Origin: Scleromitrula shiraiana
Lineage: Eukaryota; Ascomycota; Leotiomycetes; Helotiales; Sclerotiniaceae
Assembly: GCA_028455995.1 (NCBI GenBank)
Contig: JABELC010000005.1
Span: forward strand, 2,728,001 to 2,792,000
Length of the DNA: 64,000 nt
Direction: 5' to 3'
The stretch's first letter is position 1; each line of letters starts with the position of its first letter. This document shows, one piece after another, positions 22,146 to 33,022 of the stretch. The notes under the pieces were generated by a model. That model was given only the letters and a program-made list of their open reading frames with translations. It was not told the DNA's origin and ran no database searches. Both the position numbers and the translations under genes were made by a program.

Positions 22146-23800
22146 TTAATATCCGGCAGGCTCCTTGATTTTGGGAAAAGCCGGCTTGTCTATATTCTGT
22201 AAACAGTCTTTTTTCCAGTGTGTGGGGGTAAATTTATCCACTATATTCTTGAACTCCTCCTGATATAAGAGGTTAGCAGAGTGATTACAGCAGTGAGGCC
22301 AATCACTTACCAATGTACAAAACGACTCATCCCCCTCGAGATGTTTGCCTTGTACTTTACACCCGGGTACTGTCATGACCTTATCATTATAGCGTATTCT
22401 AACATAATAACCATCAAGTTTTGATCGTTCTGCCTGGGAAAGTTCCGAAATCTTCTTTCTTGCTACTCCGTGAGAGGTTTCTTCAACGGACTTCCAACCA
22501 AAGAAAGAGAACCACCCCTTTCGTGTGTTGCTACCTCCGGAGGTACTGGTTCTTGATTCCATTAGCGAAGGGTGTGTTCTTCGAAACATCTCTAAGGCAA
22601 TGTGAGATGTATAAGGCGGCCACGGCTCGCCGTCAAAAGCACCCAAACTAGCCAATACAGCGGCAAGAGTTGTGTCATGACAGCCGCTCAAAGAGAGTTT
22701 TATTTCCTTCTCTCCTCCTCGGCCATTTCCAATTGATCCTGTTTTTCCTCCGATCTCTAACAATCCATCATGCCCATTGTGTTCTGCGCTTCCAACCATT
22801 CTTGAGACCACGTCCCCCATAAGACCTCCAATTCCCAAAGATCGATATTCCTCGGATTCCTGGTACCCGCTGAACCACTCTTCCACTCCTATCTTCTCAA
22901 TGATAGTCCGGCCCCTATCGTCATAAAACTCCTTGGGTAGTCTGGTCTCGGGGCCATGGGCCAAAGTTGAATTCATTGTATCCATAATGCCAGATAACCT
23001 AGGATGTGAATCGACCGCAACTCGCTTGCTTGATTCTGGCATCCATTTTCCGATAAGTTTGTTCAGATATTCCATCTCATCTGTTTGGTTCCATTTATCG
23101 GCTGTACGCTGCGCAAAAGCTCTCGAAAGTTGAGCAAATCTCCTACATCCGCCGTCGTTCGGAAATAAGGTTTCATCTAAAGCATAAACATTTAGTCGTG
23201 AGTTCAAAAGAGGATTGTATGAAAAGACTCACCAGAAGGAGCGCGTGTAATGATTGTTGGGGGTGGGCACGATGCCGCACGAAACTGGGCAGGATACATG
23301 CCCAAAAAGGTCTCTTGAAGTGACTCGAGAGCTCGTGGAATTGGTGTTGTGCGAAGGTATATGAAATCAGTATCATTAATCATAGATGGTAGAAATTTCA
23401 GTTGTTCGACATATAGTTTTCTCAATCGGCTGCCCAATTGTGATGTTGTTTGCCGTCCTTTATCTGTAAGTTCACCAAGATTACATATGTCATCAACTTC
23501 TCCTCGAGGGCCCCTTGCTATAATAGGCCCATCATCACTACCAAATGTTTCCAGACGACGTCTCCATTGCAATGAGGTCCAGTCAGAACCATTGGCTTCC
23601 ATTGTGGCGCTCACCATCTTACGAGCAGCAGAACAATAAGGCCAGTAGGGTCTCAAGCCCGCATTCTGAAATCTCGCGGAAACCGGACTTCGTTCTCCAT
23701 GTCGAAGAAGTACCTGAACAAGTTGTAACTGCAGTCCTTCCGGATACAACTTCTTGAGCTCTTCTTGTGAATATGGACTTCGAGGTTTTAGTGTAGTCAT
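22146..23800 (-). CDS. Histidine acid phosphatase (branch 2), ACP6-like
   Basis: The protein is a histidine acid phosphatase of the two-step type. Three exons, 23800-23233, 23176-22311 and 22259-22146, join in phase to give 515 residues. The nucleophile motif is VLLRHGERSPVSARF near residues 31-45. The proton-donor HD pair is in LSLSGCHDTTLAAVL near residue 355. The closest recognisable relatives are the mitochondrial or lysophosphatidic acid phosphatases (ACP6/ACPL2 group) rather than secreted phytases. There is no clear signal peptide, so an intracellular site is likely. The second intron (22310-22260) is 51 bases, in frame and stop-free, but it has GTAAGT, GCTAAC and CAG signals. Removing it joins DESFCTL to EEFKNIV, as in the family. 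Confidence 0.85.
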
Positions 23801-24168
23801 TATAAGCTAATTGAGCACAGTTGTTTTAAGGCCAATTATTTTTTTACCAGAGCAAAAACATATAGTACTAGATGTAAGTGTTGATGTAATATCATCAGAC
23901 TCGTGTTTTTTTGTTCAAGTTGTAGAAGAATAGAGCTCGGATTTCTGGGATAAGTTCATACTACGTAATATATACGATACTCGAGTATGCTCCCACTTCA
24001 ATGGCGGGTAGAACTATTGCAGGGGTTTTCTATGCGGCCGCCGAACGCCGACCTTACTCTGTAAATTTTATTATATTGTGTTGTATGTTTCTAGAACTCC
24101 AGGTATCTGATTGCATTTTTTCTGTATCATTCTATGCTTCTTCATCAGACTCTTTAGCAGAGGACATT
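23801..24168. promoter_or_regulatory. Divergent promoter region, acid phosphatase and CYA5-like gene
   Basis: The spacer of 368 bases lies between divergent starts. The frame of the PPR gene is open back to an ATG at 24001, so the true right border depends on which start is used. A TATATA-like string occurs near 23969-23974. Confidence 0.4.
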
Positions 24169-26694
24169 ATGAGTGCTCCTCATATATGCCAAACATGTCG
24201 TCAGACAGTTAATCGAATCCGACTCAATAAATCCTTTCAAAGATACTCGACATTTATCTCTCTACAAAATACGTCAAGAAAGCTCAACGACAATAAATAC
24301 AATAGACTTGCGGATGGATCCAAGGTAACTAAAGGGCGGGATATAAATAAAGCTTTTTCTCGTACTCTTGAAGAACCAGGAGATGTCCTGGAGTCCTTGT
24401 TTGAAGGAACAATCGGAAAAATCCCAAATCAAACGCCGCAGAATAGACCCTTAACTGACCCGTTTAAACATTTCGAAAATGTCGATATCCTCACAAAAAT
24501 GATCAAAGACCATCAGTCTCCCATCGATTGTTGGTCATTCTTTTTGGAACACTTCGGGCCCGCTGCATGGAGAGCAGGGGTAATTGATCGAGGATCATGT
24601 CCACCATCTCTCAGTTCAGAAGTCCGCCGATTGGTGAATAATATGATGGCCGCCAAAATCGAGAAGCCGTTCTCTACAGAATTACCTTCATACGCCGATA
24701 TAACATTAGTGCTGTTTGAATTGGGCTTCTTGCATAGTGAGCAGTGGACAAATATGATATTTTCGTTGCTTGATAACATCATGAAGACTGGAATTAAGAC
24801 GGCGAGGGGGCAGTTACTATTATCTGATCTTCTTAAAAGTTGGAATGTTGTCTGCCGTTTGTTGACGAAGGAAGCTGTTACCAAAATAAATCCTTCATCT
24901 CTCAATTGGTCACACATCCCGTCCATGAGGGATGTCAAGAAAGAGAGAAGTCTAAATGATATTCATGGCGCATTTGGCCTACTCACCCCTTGTTTTTTGC
25001 GAAATCAAACGAAGCAAGTGCCTTTGGTCGCTGTTGGAACATTAAAGCTCCTCATTGATCTTGACAATAGTAGTCTTGCAAATTCTAATGCATATAATGC
25101 GTATCCTCTTTTGAGTGCATTGGCTGAAGTAATATCATCATGCGAGATTGAGCTTAGTCAACTCATTAGTTACTTTGAAGGTGCTCCTGAATCTATCGTC
25201 CAATCTGTAAAGGATAATTGGGCAACTATCAAGAGCTACACCATCCAAAAAGCTGTCCCCGCCTATCATTTGCGTCACAAGTCTGGCATGGCTTCGTCTA
25301 ATAGAAGCTCTACATATCTATACAATCGAACAAAATCTGCATTTGAACATAAAGATATCATTCAATTGGAAAAGCTATGGATAGATGCACAACGACTTCC
25401 CGTTTACAGATCGGCTATTGGTGATTCCGGAGCACAGAATCCACCCCCTTCTGGTCATTTGACTTATCCTTTATATAATGCTTTCATACTCTACTTTATA
25501 GGGCTCAGACAGCCAGGCCAAGCAATTGCTGTATGGAATCACATGGTAGACAATGGTGTTACACCAGGTCTCGAGTCATGGGATTCCATGTTGAATGGCT
25601 GCAAACTCGCTGGTGATTGGAAAGCACTTGAGGATGTGTGGGCCAAGATGATATCATCAGGAGCAAGGCCTGATGTCAACTGCTGGACCAGCAGAATAAG
25701 TGGGCTCATTCATTGTAAAAAATACGACGCTGCGATTCACGCCTTGGATCAGATGGGTCGGCTGTGGCTTGCGGCGGTAAAGAAGAGGAATGGTAATGTC
25801 AAAATAGAAAATTTACAAAAATTGAAAGAAACCCCTGAAGCAGTCAAGCCCACTATTGCAACCATCAACGCCGCAGTCTCGGGACTAATCACTTCTTATC
25901 AACTAGAAGCAGCTCATCGAATTTTATCCTGGGCTGGTAATCTTGGCATCAGTCCCGACGTTCAAACATATAATTTACTTCTCCGGCCATTGATCCGCGA
26001 CGGCCATAGCGAAAAAATAACAGCTCTTCTTAAACACATGGCAAACCAAGGAATTCAAGCAGACGAAGCGACCTTTGTCACTATGCTGGATGATACTCTC
26101 CGATACGTTAGCACTCAAAACCCAGAAGAGCTAAAAGAACTCATTTCCAATGTATTTAAAGTAATGGAAGAAGGGGGCCTGAAACCGGTTGCACAGACAT
26201 ACACCAAAATAATTGACAAGTTGCTACAAGCTAGCCCTGATAATATTACTCTCGTCACAATGGTAATGCAGCATATGATTGATCGAAACATGCAACCTGG
26301 ATCTCACATCTATACCATTCTTGTTCGTCATTACTTCGATCTTCAACCGCCCAATCTTGATGCAATACATAGTATAACTGAGCGGGTACGCTTAGAACCC
26401 AGATTGTCCGATCACATTTTCTGGGATCGCGTCATTGAAGGATATGCAAGAATTGGTGATACTGCAACAGCCATTCGCGAATTGGGAAAGATGCAAAAGA
26501 GCAAACAGTATACGAGCTGGAACACATTAAGGACTTTATTGGTGGCATTATTTCAGAACGAGGAGTGGGATACTGCGGGGGAGTTGGTGCAGAATGCCAT
26601 CAAGGATACAGGAGGTCCTATAGATCCAGATGCAAAGGGGAAGGAGGGAGAGCATAGGTTTTGGGAGCTGGCCCGGGAACTGAGATTGCTGTGA
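24169..26694 (+). CDS. Mitochondrial PPR protein, CYA5/PET309-like
   Basis: This is a pentatricopeptide-repeat protein of the kind that binds mitochondrial transcripts. The overall layout resembles CYA-5 of Neurospora and Pet309 of yeast, needed for COX1 mRNA stability and translation. From the ATG at 24169 it has 841 residues and no intron. An ATG at 24001 is in frame and would add 56 residues; I prefer 24169 because MSAPHICQTCRQTVNRIR, followed by a basic Ser/Thr-rich stretch, looks like a fungal mitochondrial presequence. PPR units are clear from about residue 435 (AFILYFIGLRQPGQAIAVW, GVTPGLESWDSMLNGCK, GARPDVNCWTSRISGLIHC) and again at about 560-760. The COX1-specific role is inferred from family resemblance. 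Confidence 0.85.
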   Translation: MSAPHICQTCRQTVNRIRLNKSFQRYSTFISLQNTSRKLNDNKYNRLADGSKVTKGRDINKAFSRTLEEPGDVLESLFEGTIGKIPNQTPQNRPLTDPFKHFENVDILTKMIKDHQSPIDCWSFFLEHFGPAAWRAGVIDRGSCPPSLSSEVRRLVNNMMAAKIEKPFSTELPSYADITLVLFELGFLHSEQWTNMIFSLLDNIMKTGIKTARGQLLLSDLLKSWNVVCRLLTKEAVTKINPSSLNWSHIPSMRDVKKERSLNDIHGAFGLLTPCFLRNQTKQVPLVAVGTLKLLIDLDNSSLANSNAYNAYPLLSALAEVISSCEIELSQLISYFEGAPESIVQSVKDNWATIKSYTIQKAVPAYHLRHKSGMASSNRSSTYLYNRTKSAFEHKDIIQLEKLWIDAQRLPVYRSAIGDSGAQNPPPSGHLTYPLYNAFILYFIGLRQPGQAIAVWNHMVDNGVTPGLESWDSMLNGCKLAGDWKALEDVWAKMISSGARPDVNCWTSRISGLIHCKKYDAAIHALDQMGRLWLAAVKKRNGNVKIENLQKLKETPEAVKPTIATINAAVSGLITSYQLEAAHRILSWAGNLGISPDVQTYNLLLRPLIRDGHSEKITALLKHMANQGIQADEATFVTMLDDTLRYVSTQNPEELKELISNVFKVMEEGGLKPVAQTYTKIIDKLLQASPDNITLVTMVMQHMIDRNMQPGSHIYTILVRHYFDLQPPNLDAIHSITERVRLEPRLSDHIFWDRVIEGYARIGDTATAIRELGKMQKSKQYTSWNTLRTLLVALFQNEEWDTAGELVQNAIKDTGGPIDPDAKGKEGEHRFWELARELRLL

Positions 26695-26973
26695 TTATTT
26701 ATATGTTGTATAATAGTACTCAATAGTAGACATGTACAATGTATTGAGTGTATTTAAAAGGCACGCTTAATCTGGTAGTAGAATCATCTGCAATCTGCTC
26801 CATTTTCACATAAGAATGATCCATGGCACATCGTAAATCTGTTGTCACAAGATAGACTGAGATCACGCCGATGCATTTCCCAAACCCCCAAATTACCATC
26901 GCTATGTCCCGACTGGGTATCTCCTTAAAACGCCATCAATCAACCCGAAACTTGTAGACAGGTCTCAATAATT

Positions 26974-28073
26974 TCAAGCTCCCTCGTCCATTGGATCTCC
27001 GTTGCCTTTTTGACCTCCTCCAACCATTTCAACTACACCCTCCAAATCCTCTACCTCTCCTTTCCCCAGTTTCCTACCCTCCCCTTGCCATTCTCCATCT
27101 CTTACCTCACCTTGCTCCCCTAATTCTAGCCCTCTCACATTTTCCAGATGTCTTCTGGTCTCCTTTTCGACGAATTCCATTCTCTCCCTTCGCCAACTCT
27201 TCTCTTCTTCTCCTACCAATCCTTCTATGCCATCTCCAATCGCCAATTCTTTCAATCTCGGCTCCAGATTATCCAGCAGCTGCTTCAAGGCAGGCAGTTG
27301 CGTCAAAGCGAATTCGGTCGTCGTCGCAATAGGATGTTTACCGTCGTTTATTAGATTTCCCTTATTCTGCAAAAATGCCAACGATCCTTCCTCATCATCC
27401 TCAGTCACCTCCTCTCCATTCTCAACCCCCTCTTCATCCTTGACACCTTTACTCGTTTCTTGATCAGTACCTAAGACTAACGCCTTCAATGCGAGAATAG
27501 TCTTCTCGTTCTTTTCTTTCTCCGCCCGTAATAATGCGTTTAATTTTTGCGTTTCCCTTAACTTTTTCCTTTGCAACGTAACACTCTCGGATGTCGGACC
27601 TGAACTCTCACCTCCATTCGGATCTATCCCTCTGAAGTCCAATCCCTCATAGTGACTCAACCTAATCCAATCCCTGATATCTGCCGGCACAGCGAAGACA
27701 TTCCTTAATGCCCAAATCTCCATCTTATCAAAATTTTTATCAATTTTTGTATTGAGTAATGTCTCCAACTTATATACACCATGTTCGATCTCTTCTTGAC
27801 ATTTTACTGCAGCATCTTCTGCGGATAGGGTAGAGGTGGCATGAAATCCGATTGAGGAGGGAGGCGCATTATTAAGGCCTTTTTCGAGGGCATCGATCGC
27901 GCTGAAGGAGAGTAGATTAATACTGTTTATTATGTCATCGATGACAGTCTTTAAAATGTTAGGAAAGAAGAGTTAAGGTAAATAAAGAGAAATAATTGGT
28001 TATTACTGACAACTGGTCTATATGTAAGATGTTCTGTGAGAAGAGCAGTATCTGAGCTAATGGGAGCACTCAT
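26974..28073 (-). CDS. MTW1: Kinetochore MIS12 complex subunit MTW1
   Basis: MTW1/Mis12 is a core subunit of the MIND complex linking the inner kinetochore to microtubule-binding Ndc80. Two exons, 28073-28011 and 27948-26974, join in phase 0 to give 345 residues. The N-terminal head with LTEHLTYRPVTVIDDIINS is the conserved Mis12 signature. It is followed by a helical segment (GVYKLETLLNTKIDKNFDKM) and coiled-coil-prone Lys/Glu stretches (LQRKKLRETQKLNALLRAEK). The donor is GTCAGT, less common than GTAAGT, but the same donor is used in the Zn2Cys6 factor in this window. The C-terminal 100 residues are Gly/Glu-rich with purine-rich codons, unlike the rest of the gene. Confidence 0.9.
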
Positions 28074-28458
28074 ATTTAAAATATAAAATATTTCTTGATG
28101 AATAAAAACGACTGCGCCGAGGAGAAAGGAACGAATAAGAAAATCGAATGATCACTATTTTTGTAAAGAATAGCAATGACTTGAATACAAGCAGTTGAGG
28201 TGACTTGAGGTCAAAACAAAAAAGTTAGTTGACTTGTGAAATTATTGTTAATATAAATCTCTAGGTGTTGCGTCTGAATATTGATTGTTTACATTTGGAA
28301 TGCGGGGACGCGTTTGTCGGGGAAACTTTTAGCGCGATTTGATTCAATAATCACATTTACATTTTTTGTGAATCTATCTACTACCTACTAAATTGATAGT
28401 TCAGAACAAAATGCTGACTTTGTAACCAATAGAAGAGTGACAGATAGAAGATAAACAG
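28074..28458. other. Intergenic spacer
   Basis: This 385-base AT-rich spacer lies upstream of MTW1 and downstream of the kinase pseudogene. No gene or clear element is visible. Confidence 0.5.
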
Positions 28459-29503
28459 TTAAGAGATAACTACCCGAGAGATATATTCTCGAAGTCTCTC
28501 GCGGACACTAGCTTTGTTCCATAGCTCACCCCCCTCCACCATCTTACCTGCGATGCTCGCGGTGGGCTCGTGAGTGGGTAGGCCAATCTGTTCTAGAGCA
28601 AATGCTGATGACACTGTGCCATAGCATGCAGCCAATAGGTCATCTCCTGTCTCCAATAATACAATGGCAAATTCTCCCAAGAAGGCATTACCAGCCCCAG
28701 TGGGGTCAACAACCAGTGTTGTATTCAAATGAAAAGACGCCAACCAAACAAACTCTTTCTTTTTCCTGCTATAAACGCAATAAGCGAGAATACATCTACA
28801 AGCTCAGCTTCTCGAAGACATGCATTCGAATTTTGTGCGATGCATAATGGTGGAAAAGGCTCCCATACCAATATCGGAGGTTCTTGTATTCCACTTGACG
28901 ATCACAGATCCAATAACTCTTTGACTTGAACTATTGTATCATCGGGGCTGGTTAAGAAATGAAAAGAGCGTGATGAGAGTAGTGATGTGCTTAGAAGATT
29001 CTTCGGCTCAATCTTGAGTGGTTCAGTGATATATTGAAATGTTTATGCTATGTTTAGATTAGTATATTATGACTAGCAGAATATGAGGAACTACTTACGT
29101 CCAAGCGATGTATCTCGGTATACAAGTTTGCCCCTAGTTGAGAGACATCCTGCCATTCTAGTTTCCAGCAACAACATATTCCAGCTCTGGAGATGTTCTC
29201 TGACGGTATGAGGAAAATCATCACCAGTATGGATCAACCACCCCACCTGGTGCTGCGATAACGGATAGGTGATGTAAAGACGTGCACCCAAAAAAGCTAC
29301 AAGTTTTGATAAAATCAGTCCGTATTTCAAGGAGAAGACTTTGGTCTAATACAAGGTTGAATGGACTTCTTACAGTAAGCACCCGAGCCTCCAATAATAT
29401 CAAATTTTGTATCTTGTCTTGGAAAATGCAATTCATCTAATACCAACATTCCCAATGTCACAAATAGACATTGTGGCACCGACGTAGTAGATGTGCTAGG
29501 CAT
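28459..29503 (-). pseudogene. Decayed MAK32-like pfkB-family kinase
   Basis: The remains of a MAK32-like ribokinase/pfkB-fold protein are clear. Exon 29503-29374 encodes the start (LFVTLGMLVLDELHFP, IIGGSGAY). Exon 29296-29099 gives FLGARLYITYPLS and onward. A third block from about 29047 encodes FQYITEPLKIEP and SRSFHFLTSP. The last block, ending at 28459, carries the pfkB signature VVDPTGAGNAFLGEF and ALEQIGLP. The copy is broken three times. A TAA at 29045-29043 follows the third exon's acceptor, and a TGA at 28904-28902 interrupts the block after KELLDL. Near 28770-28800 the frame shifts after LVDVFS straight to the VWLASF that precedes the DPTGAG signature, so an estimated 90 or so residues normally between them are missing. 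Both stops could arise from single C-to-T changes (CAA, CGA). Confidence 0.75.
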
Positions 29504-30288
29504 GTTGTAGTTTGTAGTCAAGGTTGTAGACAATAACGATTTCGAGACTCGCAAAATCTAACTTGACCTTAGTAGCAACCTCAGATTGAAAGGCTCTATA
29601 TGTCAGGCAGACATCGCCGAGGCAGGGCTGTCAATCACAGAGCGCGCGCATACAAATCTGCAGTTTTGAAACGAGCTGCTCAAAGCCTCAAGCACACTGA
29701 ATACATACCTATACTTCGAGATTATCAATTGTCTCTTAATACTCCTGTCGATTGTCATGTTTCAATTATTGGCCCACAGAATTCACAAATTCAAAGATGT
29801 TTTTGTTTCTAGTATATATATGTGATTGTAGAGTTTCAAACTGATTGTGCATCATAATTACGGATTATTTGAAGAAATCATATTGATACTGCGAGGATCC
29901 AATGTCAAGCACATTCAGAAATCAGGGACCACTGCCACATATTTTTCAAACATGCATAATATTCATCAAGACGTTTAATTATCCAACTAGATTCCCCTCA
30001 CCCAGAGCAAGATCCACAAGCTCTAAGCAAATTCCATTTCCAAATCGTACCCCTCCATTTTTTGATTGCTTTGGGATATCAGACAAAAAGAAACCCATTG
30101 AAAAAGGAAATAATACAAAAAAAACGTATATATAACAAATCCCTTTGACGCCGCCCAGATGCTGCTAAATTTAGAGCAAAAATATGACAGACACCCACCC
30201 CGGGTTGAAAGAAAAGAAATAATTATGTCCCCTTGTCTATCCGCCATGCCCATGAGTCGTGCGAGTATTTTTCTTTCATCTGTAACAT
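29504..30288. other. Intergenic spacer
   Basis: These 785 bases are AT-rich and contain only short open frames with no recognisable domain. They include the likely former promoter of the kinase relic and the 3' flank of the DUF3455 gene. Confidence 0.5.
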
Positions 30289-31195
30289 TTATGCTCCTTC
30301 GTAGAACCAGTATCTATGGACATGTTAGTATGTTATCAATATTGATGAAAATAGAGGATGGGACGTACTCAGCAGCATACTGCACATCGAAGTTGGAATT
30401 CAAATTATCAGCGCAAGTAGGGGGTGGTGATCCTCCAGCAGTATTGACTCTGAAGACTTCCTGGAGACCACCAGTGGCCCCGGCTCGTGCGTTCAATTGT
30501 AACCATGCTACTGCACCATATCCTTGGTTGTTTTGACCGACTGTAGCACCTTTTGGTGCAGCCAATGAACTGATTTTTGAGAAACCTCCACGACCTAATT
30601 GCATCTTTGGGTTGTAGTCGAGATCGAAGAAAGGAGTTGTAGCGTTTGTAAAGAAATGGTGTCCCGTGATTGCGAGCTCGGCGGGTTTGAGCGAACCCTC
30701 GTTGGGTGAATCCAGATCAAATTGGAGCGCAACTTTTGGAAGAAGAGCAAGAAGATCAGGGTAGGTGGCTGCTATACATGATGCGTTGAAGAGAGTGGCA
30801 ACCGCTCCAACTGCTGTTGGTCCTGCAGTAGCATCAGACCCGCAAGTATAATTCTGCGTTCCACGCCCGATGGCTACATGTTTCAATGTCAATCCAGAGG
30901 ATGGTGAAGGCATTGGTGTTGGAGCTATAGACAACACATTAGTATGTATGATATATCGCATATTGAATAGAAAAGACATACATAGGGTTGGCATAGAAGC
31001 TTTGTTAAGGTTGCAAACTGGTGCTTGAGCCATGCGCCTTCCTTCTTGGACTTTTTGGCCTAACATGTCGAAGTATTCAGATATGATCTGTTTCTCGGCC
31101 AGCTGTGCTGCAACAGATGAGAAAGTAAGGCTTGGAGCAGGAAGAGCCACTGCTCCTACTGCAAAAATAGCCCAAAGGAAAGATGAGGAAACCAT
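30289..31195 (-). CDS. Secreted DUF3455 protein (often labelled malate dehydrogenase-like)
   Basis: Three exons, 31195-30982, 30924-30369 and 30313-30289, join in phase to give 264 residues. The first residues MVSSSFLWAIFAVGAVALP form a typical signal peptide. The mature part carries the DUF3455 core: LTLKHVAIGRGTQNYTC, then KVALQFDLDS, ITGHHFF, and the C-terminal QYAAEYWFYEGA. Potential N-glycosylation sites are NYT, NAS and NAT. Database names such as malate dehydrogenase for this family have no catalytic basis that I can see: no NAD-binding Rossmann glycine motif is present. The function is unknown; the protein is probably extracellular or wall-associated. The first intron (30981-30925) is 57 bases, in frame and without a stop codon. 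The last exon is only 25 bases but restores the conserved WFY ending. Confidence 0.87.
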
Positions 31196-33022
31196 GATGA
31201 ATTGGATTTGAAACAAGAAGGAAATATTAAACAAAATATCGAAAAGAAAATATGAATTGGTATACAGAACGTTCCACGCTCGATGAATGAGATGAACGAA
31301 TGATCCAAATAAGAGCAGCCGCGACTAAAAAGCTATATAGATTGCGACGGAAAACACCAACAGTCAAAAAGTTTTCTTAAGAGCACAATACTAGATGTTG
31401 GAGCGTATCTTAAATCAGACTTCTGAGGGCATCTTATACCATTGAGAGCCATGATTGGCAATATCCAATTTTCTTTGCTTCTAATCCTGGACAACAGCTA
31501 CTTACCACCACCTGGCAGATTGGTACCATGTTCCCGCATGTATGAACGCAAAAGAAGAAGGCCGAACCAATTTTTTCATGGCGGCAACGCAGGTCTCACG
31601 GACCAGTTACAGGGACATCTAGTCATTAGAAGCGATAAAGAATAAAGGCTAATTTATCCCTGTGGTCCGTACAAACCACAGGGGTTTATTAGATGTAACA
31701 GTTGCATGGCAGTCTCCAAGTTTCTTCATTTATGGAGATTATTGGCTAAAGATAATTTTCATCTAACCCCAGATGCACTCTTAGCAGGCCATAGCTGTGG
31801 AGTAACCATGCAATAGTGTCCAATGACGGCCCCCTGCTTTAGATTCTTCACTCTTGAAATGCCTTTTTAGGACCTTGTTATGGGTATCATGGTCGTTAAT
31901 ATATACGTCTCGTAAACAAATCGAAGAGGTTAGCTAAAACATTTTTGTAAGTACGCAATTTCTAATTGCAATCTTATACCATTGATATGTAAATTTCCAA
32001 GAGCTCAAAGATTCATAAGTTGACAGTGATTGATGTATAGAAGCTATCATTTGATTCTTTGAACTCTAATATCTTACCCCTTAAAGTCCGGATGGCCAAG
32101 GCCCAAGGCCCACGGCACCGCCATTAGTCTACGTGTGACCATACTCAAGATTTAGGTTGCAGGTCAGTACTACTTAGATATGTACATGGTACATAGTAGA
32201 TATGATAGATAGCAGGTCAGTATGTTAATGAAAACCAAATGTTCGTGTCGACATTAGAATGGTGGGAATGGACAAAAGCTTGCAAGATCTAATAGCCGCG
32301 ATGGCGATCTATATCGAGATAGCCGGGTTGGAACATTAAACATTAAGCGTTGATGAAAGATTATTCGTTACTCTTAATCTTGGGGAATCATCATCTGCAA
32401 AACTGTTCTTAATGTTTTGGTGGAGAAAAAGAAGTAGATCCTGCCCCCAAGGTGGAGATATTCGGAAAATTATTATTAAATTATTAATAAATCATTACTT
32501 TTAGATTTGAGTTAAATCCAATTGGCCGTAACCATGACCCGGGCGCTTAACAGGGACATTTTTAGTACCAGTACCATATGTTGACCTATATTTATCTCCT
32601 TCCTTTCTATTTGTCCAATTGTATAGAGTTCGAGTACAAGCGGTAACAATTGACATCTAGTCCAATTAAACTTCATCCATCGGTTGATCATAAAAGCCAA
32701 GTCATCTAAAAAATTTCATAATCATAATTCCTTGGAGATTCTATCATATCTCCATCAGAAGATCCGAAAAGGATGAATGAACCCGCTATCAGGGATTGGC
32801 GAGATTATATTCCGCGTAGTAATACCTTTCAGGGCCCCATGGAAGGTCACCTACTCCAGAAATAACGTTTAAATCAACGGCAATTACTTCCCAGATTGTA
32901 TATATCCAAACGAAGGAAATTATGTAGACGATGACGGATGCCTCGAAACTGATAACGTACCAAAAGAGCTTGGTAATTTCATCTATTAGTACATGATAGT
33001 GCAACATATTTTTCTCACATCA
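31196..33022. other. Intergenic spacer
   Basis: This 1.8 kb is AT-rich. The only open frame worth noting is a 72-codon hydrophobic one on the minus strand (33007-32789), treated under findings. I see no tRNA, repeat array or transposon ends. Confidence 0.5.

Noticed and set aside
29600..29812. Small basic open frame upstream of the kinase relic
   Set aside because: It has 70 codons with no domain, no ATG context support and no similarity I recognise.
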